Below are positions 48,450-57,686 of a stretch of 64,000 bases of DNA, piece by piece (within the stretch, counting starts at the first letter, position 1; every line of letters begins with the position of its first letter). The notes beneath the pieces are model-generated. The model was not told the origin of the DNA. It searched no databases and saw only the letters and a list, made by a program, of their open reading frames with translations. Source of the stretch: JAKQIM01 sp029557965 (GTDB taxonomy: Bacteria > Chloroflexota > Anaerolineae > Anaerolineales > UBA4823); the NCBI GenBank assembly GCA_035341015.1, contig DAOQUL010000014.1:6761-70760 (forward strand), read 5' to 3'. Position numbers and translations under genes: made by a program.

Positions 48450-49057
48450 CTGTGTACCAATGCAAAAGCCGCGACCCTTCTACTCAGGCCACGGCTGAAT
48501 AATACGCTCCTAGGATAAGTTGTTCGTTCAGCGCCGCAGGCTGGGCCGGTCAATCAGGCGGGTTCCAGGCTTGCGGGAGGGCTTTCCTGTGCCAGTCTAG
48601 GGTGAATTAAGATAGACTGCCGCACAGAGGGCTGCGGTGCTATCATGGGGGGCGGCTGTCCATCTCGTTGATCGTTTCACAGGACACTCAAGACATCATT
48701 ATTCTGTTTGATCGGGCCGGTGAGGTTACCAACCACTAACCAAACCGCTAACCAAGAACACAGGCAAAGTCAAACACCGAACGTAAGCGTTTCCAGAAAT
48801 CGTTTTTATTCAGATCCGCGGCCGCGCTGCTCGATGATTAGAAGATAAAAGGCAGCGCAGCTACCAACGCCCCGGGGCTCCAGCAAGCTGGTTTGCTCTC
48901 CAAGGGGCGCAACCGCTCTGTGCCTGCCGGCAGAGAGCAGATAGATTTTTAAGGTTAACAAATTATACATGATAATGGAGATTCTGGGGATTTAACTTCT
49001 GAGGAAAGAACTGGAAAAGCGCGTGGGCAGAGTCTTAACCCGGTGAGGCTTGAGAAG
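48450..49057. other. 608-bp intergenic region with several inverted repeats, no gene found
   Basis: No convincing reading frame. On the minus strand it is the upstream region of recX-rny. It holds paired segments: GCGCTGC/GCAGCGC (48824-48830, 48852-48858), GCCCC/GGGGC (48869-48873, 48904-48908) enclosing AGCAA/TTGCT, and GCTCT/AGAGC (48915-48919, 48934-48938). I looked for RNase P, tmRNA, SRP and 6S core motifs and did not find them. It could be a structured leader or small RNA. Confidence 0.3.
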
Positions 49058-51175
49058 TCAGGGCTGTTGGTTGTTTTTTAAAATGATTGGCATGTAGACC
49101 GGATTCAGCAGTGGAAAGGCAAGTAGCAAATCAGATGTGGCCTGGTTGTGGTAACTGATATAGGGTTTACCCGATGTGTCTAGGACGATGGATGTGGCAT
49201 TGCCAATGCTGTAAGCGTTGTCTATTGTTTGGATGTGCCAGCCTGATGCATCCTGATAAGCATATTTAAGGTTGCCGGTATAGGGGAAATCATTGTCGTG
49301 GTAACTGATGTGAGGGTAACCGTCTGCATCCACGGCGATATCGGTAAATTTGCCGGGGTCGCCAACATCGTCGATGGTTTGGGCGTGCCAGCCGTTGACA
49401 TCTTGATGGGCATATCTTAAATCCCGCGCATTAGGATCGTAATAGCTGACATGGGCATATCCGTTTGTGTCTAAGGCCAACGCTCCATACTGGAAATACC
49501 CACTGTCAAAAGTATTTGTGTGCCATCCAGATGAATCTTGGTAATAGATGGCTCCGGCGGCAGTGTTGAGAATGTATGGGTGATCTGTAGCATCCAACAC
49601 CAATGAGTAATCGCCGCTGATATCCAAATATGTAAAATGCCATCCGCTCGTGTCTTGATATGTGTATCGCCACCATTCGTCGTGGAAGGCATAGGAATAA
49701 TAAATGATATGAGGGTAATGCTGCCTGTCCACAGCGATGGAGCAAGGCATCCCGGAGCCATTTTCGTCTACCATGGTGCTGTGAAAGCCGGATGCATCCT
49801 GGTAGGTGTAGTTTAGCCCTCCATCCGCATTGCAGAAGTGTGGATAACCCTGATCGTCCAATGTCATGGCGGTTGATACTGCGACGCCCTCAAGGGTTTG
49901 CACCTGCCAGTTGCCTGCCACCCGCCGCGCATAGCTCACGCCAGAGGTGTTCTGGCGTGTGTAGGTGATGTGGAGATTGCCCTGCTCATCCATTAACAGC
50001 GGGCCGCTTTCTTCTACGGCATCAAGACGGTCCACGATTTGCGCTTCCCAGCCGTCTGGATCCCGGTAGGTATGGATCAGGCCCAAGCCATTGTTGTAAG
50101 CGATATGGACGCCCTGGTTTTCCTCCCAAGCCAGCGAGACAAAAATGCTGATCTGGAGGCCGGTCGTCAATACCTGGGTATGCCAGCCTGCTACATCCTG
50201 GTAGACGTAATACAGGTTGTAATCATTATCATTGAAATAACTTGCATGGGCATAGCCTTGTGCATCCAGGGCCAGCGCGCTGCTCCCCATGCTTGCCCCA
50301 CCAGGGCCAATCGTGTCGAACTGCCAACCGCCCTCCACCGGACAGGATAACTGGTAGGCAAATTTAACCGTCCAGTCAACAGCATCAAGGTATGTGATAT
50401 GCGGGCAGCCGTTGGCATCCAGGGCTAAAGATGTACCCTGCCCGCCTCCGTTTGCCACTGTTTGGGCATGCCAGCCGCTGGCATCTTGGTAGGCGTAACG
50501 CAGGTCCCAGTCGTCAGCATCCAAATAGCTGACGTGCGGATACCCCAGCGCGTCGATGGCGATGGAATTGTACTGCCCCACCCAGCCTTTGCTATCGGCA
50601 ACCTGGATGTGCCAACCGTTGGCATCCTGATAAGCATATCGGAGGGCAGTATTCCCATAGTAGACGATGTGCGCATAGCCTAAGGCATCTAGGGCCAGGG
50701 CGGTATGACCACTGGCTTGCCCCGTGCCATCCACGGTTACAATGTGCCAGCCGGTGGCGTCTTTGTAAGCATAGCGCACCTCGCTGAGACCGGGACGGTT
50801 AAGAAAATAGCCAATGTGTGGGTGGCCCTCGCTGTCTAGGGCCAGCGAAGCGTAATTACCGGCAGTGGCGGTCTCGTCCACAATCTCAGATTGCCAGGAT
50901 GCGCCGTCATACCAGGCATAATAGAGGGCATCGCCTCCATAAGCCAGGTGCGGCTGACCGTCACTGTCTAGGCGCAGGCTGTGGTCGGTCATGGTATAGA
51001 AATTGCGCGGGCATTCGATACAAGAAGTTCGCCAATGATCGATCGGCGGGCTGTAAACTAAGTCCGGGCGATGGATGGGCCGCGCCTGAACACCGGGGGC
51101 AAGGTAGAGACTGGCCAGGATCAGAAACACCACCAGAACGATGCGCCAAGCAGCAGATCGAGTATCTATGTTCAT
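49058..51175 (-). CDS. Secreted repeat protein (tandem YAYQDASGWH units) with YMP tail
   Basis: A 705-residue exported protein: signal peptide (AAWRIVLVVFLILASLYLAPGVQA), then at least ten repeats of about 45-55 residues with the pattern S-[IL]-A-[LI]-D-x-x-GYPH-[IV]-SY ... LRYAYQDASGWHxQT. Each repeat has a four-strand blade look, suggesting a beta-propeller or solenoid. The end NPVYMPIILKNNQQP resembles the tails of the beta-helix proteins at 1498 and 17254. No enzyme motif. Probably a surface or extracellular binding protein. GGAGG precedes the ATG. Confidence 0.78.
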   Translation of the reverse strand: MNIDTRSAAWRIVLVVFLILASLYLAPGVQARPIHRPDLVYSPPIDHWRTSCIECPRNFYTMTDHSLRLDSDGQPHLAYGGDALYYAWYDGASWQSEIVDETATAGNYASLALDSEGHPHIGYFLNRPGLSEVRYAYKDATGWHIVTVDGTGQASGHTALALDALGYAHIVYYGNTALRYAYQDANGWHIQVADSKGWVGQYNSIAIDALGYPHVSYLDADDWDLRYAYQDASGWHAQTVANGGGQGTSLALDANGCPHITYLDAVDWTVKFAYQLSCPVEGGWQFDTIGPGGASMGSSALALDAQGYAHASYFNDNDYNLYYVYQDVAGWHTQVLTTGLQISIFVSLAWEENQGVHIAYNNGLGLIHTYRDPDGWEAQIVDRLDAVEESGPLLMDEQGNLHITYTRQNTSGVSYARRVAGNWQVQTLEGVAVSTAMTLDDQGYPHFCNADGGLNYTYQDASGFHSTMVDENGSGMPCSIAVDRQHYPHIIYYSYAFHDEWWRYTYQDTSGWHFTYLDISGDYSLVLDATDHPYILNTAAGAIYYQDSSGWHTNTFDSGYFQYGALALDTNGYAHVSYYDPNARDLRYAHQDVNGWHAQTIDDVGDPGKFTDIAVDADGYPHISYHDNDFPYTGNLKYAYQDASGWHIQTIDNAYSIGNATSIVLDTSGKPYISYHNQATSDLLLAFPLLNPVYMPIILKNNQQP

Positions 51176-51323
51176 TCCTTGCCTCCAATCCTATATGTGC
51201 AGGGTACACCCATATCCGGTGACTGTCAACATGCCGGATCAAATTTTAGGGGATGGCAAGAGCTGTGGCATCGAGGTAAAATTCAGCGTTGTCTTGGATG
51301 TTTTATTTACATTCTGCCATAGG

Positions 51324-51968
51324 ATGAAATCTATAATGAAGGATGATCAAGGATCTGCTCCTCGCCGGGGCCGCTGGTTTATAAATTGGAAGCGCGAGCT
51401 GTTGGAGACTCTGGCGATCTTGGGGGTTGCTTTGCTCGTGGCGGGCGTTTGGTTTGGAACCCACCCTCAAGACTGGCTTCGCCTGTGCCAGTCTGGCGCG
51501 ATCCCTTTTTTGCCCACCCCTACACCCCGCCCATTGCTGGTTGTGGTGGTCTCTACCCCCACACCGGATTCGGGTGACAGCCGTCTGTTCACGTTACATT
51601 ATAATGAAAGTAGCTTTTACCTGTTGAATGCCTCTGGCAGTTCGCTGGACGATGTGAGCTCGCTGGCCTTTGAGCGCCTGGACGCATCTGGCCGGCCGCA
51701 GAACAGCTTTTCGGGCCAGGCATGGGCCGGAGAGCAGGCTTCATTGGCGCATGATACTTGTAATGGCATCGAGATTGAAGGCAGAGGACCTTTCTCGCGC
51801 CCGGCAGGTTGTGCTGCCGTGAGCAGCCTGCTTACCGTGCCCGAGAGCGCCGAGCTTATCTTCTGGACCACTGCTACCGGCAGTGAAACGTTCCGCGTCC
51901 TGTGGCAAGAGGAGCCGGTGGGGGAGTGCCAGGTGGCGACAGGAGAGTGTTCCTTCTACTTGCCGTAA
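51324..51968 (+). CDS. Membrane-anchored protein with C-terminal extracellular domain
   Basis: A 214-residue bitopic protein that I do not recognise: basic, charged N-terminus, one helix (LAILGVALLVAGVWFGTHP), a Pro/Thr linker (PTPTPRPLL, STPTPDSGD), then about 120 residues with four Cys (DTCNGIEI, AGCAAVSS, VGECQVATGECSF) probably in two disulfides. The fold looks beta-rich (LFTLHYNESSFYLLNASGSS). Such modules are found attached to other envelope proteins in this phylum, as far as I recall. The start is ambiguous: 51324 or 51336. It ends before a strong terminator. Confidence 0.6.
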   Translation: MKSIMKDDQGSAPRRGRWFINWKRELLETLAILGVALLVAGVWFGTHPQDWLRLCQSGAIPFLPTPTPRPLLVVVVSTPTPDSGDSRLFTLHYNESSFYLLNASGSSLDDVSSLAFERLDASGRPQNSFSGQAWAGEQASLAHDTCNGIEIEGRGPFSRPAGCAAVSSLLTVPESAELIFWTTATGSETFRVLWQEEPVGECQVATGECSFYLP

Positions 51969-51983
51969 AAGGTGGTTTTGCCA

Positions 51984-52027
51984 AGAGAGCGAGGCGGTGC
52001 AAAGGCACCGCCTCGCTCTCTTTATTT
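51984..52027 (+). terminator. Strong rho-independent terminator
   Basis: Perfect 17-bp stem (51984-52000 / 52005-52021) with AAAG loop, then TTATTT. It isolates the dcw cluster from upstream transcription. Confidence 0.88.
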
Positions 52028-52092
52028 ACTATTTTGTAAGGGGGTCGGAAGCGCAAAAAGATTAGAAACACGACAAATGATATTTCATTTGC

Positions 52093-52156
52093 TTGCATTT
52101 TGCTCTAGATTCGGATATACTTTGCTTAATTGTGGGACAAAGTGGGTCAAAGTGGG
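52093..52156 (+). promoter_or_regulatory. dcw promoter and three MraZ boxes
   Basis: -35 TTGCAT (52093-52098), 17 bp, -10 TATACT (52116-52121). Then TGGG at 52133, 52143 and 52153, exactly 10 bp apart, each followed by A or T: the known MraZ repeat operator. A CGCCGG/CCGGCG hairpin (52158-52175) follows in the leader. Confidence 0.82.
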
Positions 52157-52203
52157 ACGCCGGCTATCTCCGGCGTTCCGTGTTAATGGGATTATTAGAA
52201 CAT

Positions 52204-52668
52204 ATGTTTTTAGGTCAGTACCACCACACCCTCGATAGTAAGGACCGCCTGACAGTGCCCGCCAAATACCGCGAACTGCTGGATGAGGGCGCGTATGTGA
52301 TGCAGGGCCTGGATAAGAACTTGATGGTGCTGACCGAAGCCGCCTTCCAGGTAGTCTACAAGCGCATTACTCAGATGAGCATTACCGACCCACTGGCCCG
52401 CGATCTGCGCCGGCTCATCTTTTCGACAGCCGCCCAGGCCGAGATCGATAAATCTGGGCGCATCCTGCTGCAGAAGTTCCTGCGTGACCTGGTGGGCCTG
52501 GGCAGCGAGGTGATCTTGGTAGGGCAGGGCGACTATATTGAGATCTGGTCGCCTGATGAATGGCAGAAACGCATGAGCCGCATCCAAGATACCGAAGCCA
52601 ATGCCCAGCGCTATGCCGCACTCGATCTGACTACCGGGCTGCCGGACGCTGGACTGGAGGCCCCTTAA
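52204..52668 (+). CDS. mraZ: Transcriptional regulator MraZ
   Basis: A 154-residue protein with two SpoVT/AbrB-like repeats: MFLGQYHHTLDSKDRLTVPAKYRELL and the second DKSGRILLQKFLRDLVGL. Start at 52204 because family members begin MFLGxYxHTLD; the frame is open further upstream, and an ATG at 52186 is possible. It controls the dcw cluster by binding the three TGGG boxes upstream. The length is typical (140-155). rsmH follows within 50 bp. Confidence 0.93.
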   Translation: MFLGQYHHTLDSKDRLTVPAKYRELLDEGAYVMQGLDKNLMVLTEAAFQVVYKRITQMSITDPLARDLRRLIFSTAAQAEIDKSGRILLQKFLRDLVGLGSEVILVGQGDYIEIWSPDEWQKRMSRIQDTEANAQRYAALDLTTGLPDAGLEAP

Positions 52669-52718
52669 CCAGGGGCTTGTTTCCATTTCCAGGGCAGCTC
52701 ACCCTAGAAAGTGAAACC

Positions 52719-53654
52719 GTGGCGCACCAATCTGTTCTTTACCAAGAAATTATACACGCTTTACAGCCGAAGCGGGGCGCAAAGTATGTGGATTGTACGC
52801 TGGGAGCGGGTGGGCATGCCTGGGGCTTGCTGGATGGCAGCGGTCCGGATGGATGCTTGCTTGGCCTGGATCTGGATCCGCAGGCCCTGGCGCTGGCTCG
52901 CCAGAAGTTGGCACCCTTTGGAGAGCGGGCCATCCTGGTGCAGGCCTCTTACCAGACCCTCCAGCACCAGTTGGAAAAGCTGGGTTGGTCTGCGGTGGAC
53001 GGCATCCTGATCGACCTGGGCGTCTCCTCCATGCAGCTCGATACTGCCGAGCGGGGTTTCTCCTTCTTGGCTGATGCCCCGCTGGACATGCGCTTTGACC
53101 CTGCCGGCCCGACCAGCGCCGAAGACCTGGTGAATGAGCTACCCGAAGCCGAACTGGCTGATATCCTCTTCCGCTATGGCGAAGAGCGCCGGGCACGCCA
53201 GGTGGCGCGGGCCATCGTGCGGGCCCGCCCGCTGCACACCACTGGGCAGTTGGCCCAGGTAGTGGCTGGCGCTACCATCAGCGGCCGCGGCGGAGAGCGC
53301 GGCCCACGCATCCATCCCGCCACGCGCACCTTCCAGGCGCTGCGCATCGCCGTGAACGGCGAATTGGATGCGCTAGAGGCCACCCTGCCGCAAGCCCTGC
53401 AGGCCCTGGCAGTGGGTGGGCGGCTGGCAGTGATCGCCTTCCACTCGCTGGAAGACCGGATTGTAAAGCAATTTATGCGCCGCGAGGCGCAAGACTGCTT
53501 GTGCCCACCCCGTCAGCCGGTGTGCACTTGCGGTCACAAGGCCAGCTTGCGAGAGATCAGCCATCGCCCGATCGAACCGCAGGCGGCAGAGATTGAGCAA
53601 AACCGGCGGGCGCGCAGTGCGCGTTTGCGGGTGGCTGAAAAAATAGGCGGATAA
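52719..53654 (+). CDS. rsmH: 16S rRNA (cytosine1402-N4)-methyltransferase
   Basis: A 311-residue SAM enzyme: HQSVLYQEIIHALQP, DCTLGAGGHAWGLL (SAM site), ILIDLGVSSMQLDTAERGFSF, LDMRFDP, RIHPATRTFQALRIAVN, ALEATLPQALQALAVGGRLAVIAFHSLEDRIVKQFM. It methylates C1402 in 16S rRNA. GTG start at 52719 because the longer frame overlaps mraZ. Zn-like Cys pair CLCPPRQPVCTCG is a feature of the family's insertion. Confidence 0.95.
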   Translation: MAHQSVLYQEIIHALQPKRGAKYVDCTLGAGGHAWGLLDGSGPDGCLLGLDLDPQALALARQKLAPFGERAILVQASYQTLQHQLEKLGWSAVDGILIDLGVSSMQLDTAERGFSFLADAPLDMRFDPAGPTSAEDLVNELPEAELADILFRYGEERRARQVARAIVRARPLHTTGQLAQVVAGATISGRGGERGPRIHPATRTFQALRIAVNGELDALEATLPQALQALAVGGRLAVIAFHSLEDRIVKQFMRREAQDCLCPPRQPVCTCGHKASLREISHRPIEPQAAEIEQNRRARSARLRVAEKIGG

Positions 53655-53695
53655 CGCATATCCGCGTTGGCACAAGACTTGCAGCGTAGAAGGCT

Positions 53696-54316
53696 ATGAA
53701 CACTTTTCGGCGCATTCGAGAATTGATGGGACAACGTACCACTGCCCGCACACGGGTTGATTGGCAGGCGGTCTTGGCAGAGCAGGTGGCGCCCTTCCAG
53801 GCGCCCTGGCGGGCTGCCATGCGCCAGCAGATGCAGTTGATGGGGGGCGTGCTGCTGGTGATCGTGGCTGCGGCAATCGTGGCGGGCATTTACTTGAATG
53901 TCACCACGCGGGCCGCGGCCATTGGCCGCGAGATCCAAGAGATGCGGGTGCGGATGTCTGGTTACCGCTACCTGGAATCCAGCCCTGACCCAGCCACCGC
54001 CCCGATCGAGGAGATGGAACAGCGCATCGCCGACCTGGAGTCTCAACTGGCCTTTTTGACATCTTACGATGTGATGCAGCAGCGGGCTGATCAGTTGGGC
54101 TTTGAAGAGGCCGACCCAGAAGATATCATCTACCTGGAGGCGCCAGGTTATATCGATCATCAAGAGGCTGTCTTGGCGCCGCCGCCGACCACGGTAGTGG
54201 TAAGCGCAGATGGTTTGTCACCAGAGTTCAGGCAGTCTCTGGTGGATTGGTTTAAGGAGCAGGCTGTGGAAGCTTCTAATTGGCGTTTTTTGTTCAGTGC
54301 TGAGGGGCAACCATGA
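53696..54316 (+). CDS. FtsL-like bitopic cell division protein
   Basis: A 206-residue protein between rsmH and ftsI, where ftsL belongs. Basic cytoplasmic part (60 residues), one helix (LMGGVLLVIVAAAIVAGIYL), then a coiled coil (AAIGREIQEMRVRMSG, EEMEQRIADLESQLAFL) ending in MQQRADQLGFEEADPEDIIYL, the DivIC/FtsL-type end, plus an extra 50-residue tail. It is longer than usual FtsL (about 100-130). Identification rests on position and architecture. The ftsI start overlaps its stop (ATGA). Confidence 0.75.
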   Translation: MNTFRRIRELMGQRTTARTRVDWQAVLAEQVAPFQAPWRAAMRQQMQLMGGVLLVIVAAAIVAGIYLNVTTRAAAIGREIQEMRVRMSGYRYLESSPDPATAPIEEMEQRIADLESQLAFLTSYDVMQQRADQLGFEEADPEDIIYLEAPGYIDHQEAVLAPPPTTVVVSADGLSPEFRQSLVDWFKEQAVEASNWRFLFSAEGQP

Positions 54317-56139
54317 ACCCTTATATGACTGCTGCTCGAGAAACACAACCGCCGTCATTTTGGCGCTACACCATGTTGGGGGTCGGGTTTGCATTGATCG
54401 GCCTCTTGATCGTGGCGCAAATGTTCCGTTTGCAGGTCAGCCCGCAGGCAGAAGATTTCATTGCCCAGGGCAAGGCCTATTCCCGCGCCCTGCACATCTA
54501 TTACCCGGCGCGCGGTCAGATCTATGACCGCTGGGGAAGTTTGCTGGCGGGCAATACACTGGTCTACGAAGTGGGTGCCCAGGTTGCCTCGGTGGAGAAC
54601 ATTGAGACGGTGGCTTTTGCCTTGAGCAAGGTGCTTGCAGAAGGCCATCCAGAGTACAGCCATGCCGGGTATTATGACGAGCTTTATGCGGTATTGGTCT
54701 CTGCCTTGCAAAAAGGCACCTCGTACATCCCCCTGGCCGATTTTGTGACGCCCGATGAACTGGCCCAATTGCAAGAGTGGGCCCTGCGCTACAACACCAT
54801 GCAAACCACCAGCCGGTCGAGCACTGAGAATCAGCCCAGCCTGGCCGGGTTGGTGTACCGCCCGCGTTTGCAGCGCACGTATCCAGAACACGACCTGGCC
54901 TCTACAATCATTGGCTTTGTGAACCGCGAGGGGGTTGGCCTGTTTGGGGTAGAGCAAAAATACAACGATTTGTTGGCTGGCGAGCCCGTGGCTGCCTGGG
55001 TGCCCCTGGATCCGTACGAAGTGGCCAATATCCCGACGATGGAACCGGGCGGCGACCTGGTTCTGACGATCGACCGGCAGACACAGGCGGCTGTTGAAGA
55101 GATCTTGGAGCAGGCGCTCAATGAAACCGGGGCTTCCAGTGGTGTGATCATCGTCTCAGACCCCAATACGGGCGAGATCCTGGCGATGACCTCTTGGCCG
55201 CGCCTGGATTTGAATGAATACTGGAATTATGGGGAGGTATTCTCAGACAATACCCCCTTCAACCGGGCTGTTAGCGATACCTACGAGCCGGGCTCAGTGT
55301 ACAAGGTGTTGACCATGGCCGCCGGGTTGGACTCGGGCGTGGTGGATGCTGAAACGGTGTTCACCGATGGCGGCTCGATCGAAATTGGCGGCATCCTGAT
55401 CCATAACTGGGATTACGGCGCCTGGGGTCCGCAAAACATGCAGGGCTGCATGCAGCACTCGCTGAACGTCTGCCTGACCTGGGTGGCCAAGCAGTTGGGC
55501 GCCAACCTGTTTTACGATTACATGCAGAATTTTGGCATCGGGCATTTGACGGGTGTGGATATGGCGATGGAAGCCAACGGCCGCCTGAAATTGCCGGGCG
55601 ATACCGATTGGTACGAAGCCGACCTGGGCACCAACTCATTTGGCCAGGGCGTGGCGGTCACCCCCTTGCAGATGGTGATGGCGATCTCGGCCATTGCCAA
55701 CGAACGCGGTGAGATGATGGCGCCGCATGTGGTGCGTTCGATCATCAACGACGGCTACCAGTACAACCCGGCGCCCCAGGTAGTGGGGACGCCCATCCGG
55801 GCTGAAACTGCCCGGATGCTGACCGAGATGCTGGCGGCCTCGCTGGAAAACGAGTCGTCTGACGCCCTGGTGATGGGATACCAGGTGGCTGGTAAAACTG
55901 GCACGGCTGAAATCCCCGGGCCGGGCGGCTACCAGGCCAACCTCACCAACGCCTCATTCGTGGGTTGGGGCCCGGTAGGCGACCCGAAATTCTTGGTGTA
56001 TGTGTGGTTAGAAGAACCGACCGTTTCTCCCTGGGGCTCGGTGGTGGCATCACCGGTTTTCCGAGAAGTGGTGGAACAATTGGTCGTGCTGATGGATATC
56101 CCCCCTGATGATATCCGCAGGCAGTTGGGAAATGAGTAA
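54313..56139 (+). CDS. ftsI: Septal peptidoglycan transpeptidase FtsI/PBP2-type
   Basis: A 608-residue class B penicillin-binding protein: cytoplasmic start, one helix (MLGVGFALIGLLIVAQMF), a dimerisation domain with YPARGQIYDRWGSLLAGNTLVYEV, and the transpeptidase domain with the active-site SxxK in EPGSVYKVLTM, SxN in QHSLNVCLTW and KTG in VAGKTGTAEIPG. No PASTA domains. It cross-links septal peptidoglycan. murE, usually next, is not here; murF follows directly. Confidence 0.93.
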   Translation: MNPYMTAARETQPPSFWRYTMLGVGFALIGLLIVAQMFRLQVSPQAEDFIAQGKAYSRALHIYYPARGQIYDRWGSLLAGNTLVYEVGAQVASVENIETVAFALSKVLAEGHPEYSHAGYYDELYAVLVSALQKGTSYIPLADFVTPDELAQLQEWALRYNTMQTTSRSSTENQPSLAGLVYRPRLQRTYPEHDLASTIIGFVNREGVGLFGVEQKYNDLLAGEPVAAWVPLDPYEVANIPTMEPGGDLVLTIDRQTQAAVEEILEQALNETGASSGVIIVSDPNTGEILAMTSWPRLDLNEYWNYGEVFSDNTPFNRAVSDTYEPGSVYKVLTMAAGLDSGVVDAETVFTDGGSIEIGGILIHNWDYGAWGPQNMQGCMQHSLNVCLTWVAKQLGANLFYDYMQNFGIGHLTGVDMAMEANGRLKLPGDTDWYEADLGTNSFGQGVAVTPLQMVMAISAIANERGEMMAPHVVRSIINDGYQYNPAPQVVGTPIRAETARMLTEMLAASLENESSDALVMGYQVAGKTGTAEIPGPGGYQANLTNASFVGWGPVGDPKFLVYVWLEEPTVSPWGSVVASPVFREVVEQLVVLMDIPPDDIRRQLGNE

Positions 56140-56156
56140 GGGCTTGGAGAGATGAC

Positions 56157-57686
56157 GTGCTGACCCTGGCTGATGTGGTCGAGGCGTTGACGGCGGATGG
56201 ATCCCATCCGGGCCTGCGCCCGCAAACGACGGATTATGAAGCGGCTTTCATAACGGAAGCCGATATTGATTCGCGGCAGGTGATTCCGGGTGCCTTGTTT
56301 GTGGCACTGCCGGGCGAGCGGGTGGATGGCCATGATTACGTGGGACATGCCTTCAGCCGCGGCGCATCGTTTGCACTCGTCTCGCAAGATATGACCGCTC
56401 GCTTTCCGGTCTTGGATCTGCGCCAGGGTTGGACGGGAGATGTGATTGGCCTGCGCCCACCGGTGGCCCTGGGAACTGATGTGCGGGCAAAAGGGTCGAA
56501 AAAAGCCTCACATGCCTCGAACAAGCAAACACCGCGTGGCATCGATGGCCCGCTGTGTATCTGGGTGGAAGATACCCTGAATGCCCTGCAGCAGATTGCG
56601 CGCTTTTGGCGAACACGGCTGGAGGTGCAGGTGATTGGCGTCACCGGCAGCGTGGGCAAATCTACCACCAAAGAAGTGGTGGCTGAGGTATTGGGCCAGC
56701 GCTACAGCACCTTGAAGACCAAAGGCAACTTGAACAACGAGATCGGCCTCCCGCTGACGTTGTTGAACCTCAGCGAAGGGCACGAACGGGCGGTTTTAGA
56801 AATGGGATTCTACGTGCCCGGCGAGATTGCCTTCTTGTGCGAACTGGCGAAGCCCCGCATTGGCATCGTGACCAATGTGGGCACCGTGCACGCCGAACGG
56901 GCCGGCTCTCAAGAAGAGATTGCCCGCGGCAAGGCCGAGCTGGTGCAGGCACTGCCTGAAGATGGTGTGGCAATCTTGAATTACGATGATCCCCTGGTGC
57001 GGGCGATGGGCGCTCAGACAAAGGCGCGTGTCTTTTACTACGGGTTAGACCCGGCGGCTCACCTGTGGGCCGATGAGGTGGAAGGGCGCGGCCTGGATGG
57101 CATTCGCTTCTGGCTGCACTATGGGGATGAGCAGATCTATATGCGTGCGCCGCTGATCGGGCGGCATTCGGTGCACACCGCCCTGCGGGCGGCCGCGGTT
57201 GGCCTGGCAGAAGGCCTGACCTGGCAAGAGATCGTCGCTGGGCTGCACAGCGCTTCGACCCAACTGCGCCTGATTGCGGTGCGCTCGAAAGACGGGGCCT
57301 TGCTGTTGGACGACACCTACAATGCCTCGCCCGAATCGATGCTGGCGGCGCTGAACCTGTTGAGCGAGATCAATGGCCGGCGCATTGCGGTGTTGGGCGA
57401 TATGCTCGAACTGGGCCGTTATGAATGGCGCGGGCACGAGATGGTGGGCATACGCGTGGCTGAGGTGGCCCAGGTTTTGTTGACGGTGGGCGAGCGCGGC
57501 CGGATGATCGCCGCCGCCGCTGCCCGGGCTGGAATGCCAGGAGAAGCCATCACAGAGGTAGAAACGGTTGAACAGGCGGTGGAGTTTTTGCAGAAGCGCC
57601 TGCAAGCGGATGATGTGGTGCTGGTGAAAGGTTCTCACGGGATGCGTATGGATCGCATTGTTGCTGCGCTGGAGTATCGCTCATGA
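56157..57686 (+). CDS. murF: UDP-N-acetylmuramoyl-tripeptide:D-Ala-D-Ala ligase
   Basis: A 509-residue Mur ligase: N-terminal domain (DSRQVIPGALFVALPGERVDGHDYV), ATP site VTGSVGKSTTKEVVAEVL, KTKGNLNNEIGLPLTLL, EMGFYVPGEI, LLLDDTYNASPESMLAAL, VLGDMLELG. GTG start at 56157 with GGAGAG upstream. Longer than E. coli MurF (452) because of a Lys/Ser-rich insert near residue 105 (AKGSKKASHASNKQ). The end overlaps mraY (ATGA). With murE absent from this cluster, the tripeptide donor must come from a gene elsewhere. Confidence 0.94.
   Translation: MLTLADVVEALTADGSHPGLRPQTTDYEAAFITEADIDSRQVIPGALFVALPGERVDGHDYVGHAFSRGASFALVSQDMTARFPVLDLRQGWTGDVIGLRPPVALGTDVRAKGSKKASHASNKQTPRGIDGPLCIWVEDTLNALQQIARFWRTRLEVQVIGVTGSVGKSTTKEVVAEVLGQRYSTLKTKGNLNNEIGLPLTLLNLSEGHERAVLEMGFYVPGEIAFLCELAKPRIGIVTNVGTVHAERAGSQEEIARGKAELVQALPEDGVAILNYDDPLVRAMGAQTKARVFYYGLDPAAHLWADEVEGRGLDGIRFWLHYGDEQIYMRAPLIGRHSVHTALRAAAVGLAEGLTWQEIVAGLHSASTQLRLIAVRSKDGALLLDDTYNASPESMLAALNLLSEINGRRIAVLGDMLELGRYEWRGHEMVGIRVAEVAQVLLTVGERGRMIAAAAARAGMPGEAITEVETVEQAVEFLQKRLQADDVVLVKGSHGMRMDRIVAALEYRS

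Noticed and set aside
48450..49057. RNase P RNA, tmRNA, SRP RNA or 6S RNA
   Set aside because: The core motifs (GAGGAAAGTCC, a tag frame with terminal CCA, the GGAAG tetraloop domain, a long bulged 6S stem) were not found on either strand.
49058..51175. Periodic DNA repeats considered as a CRISPR array
   Set aside because: The period (about 150 bp) is in frame and follows protein repeats; there are no identical short repeats with unique spacers and no cas genes.
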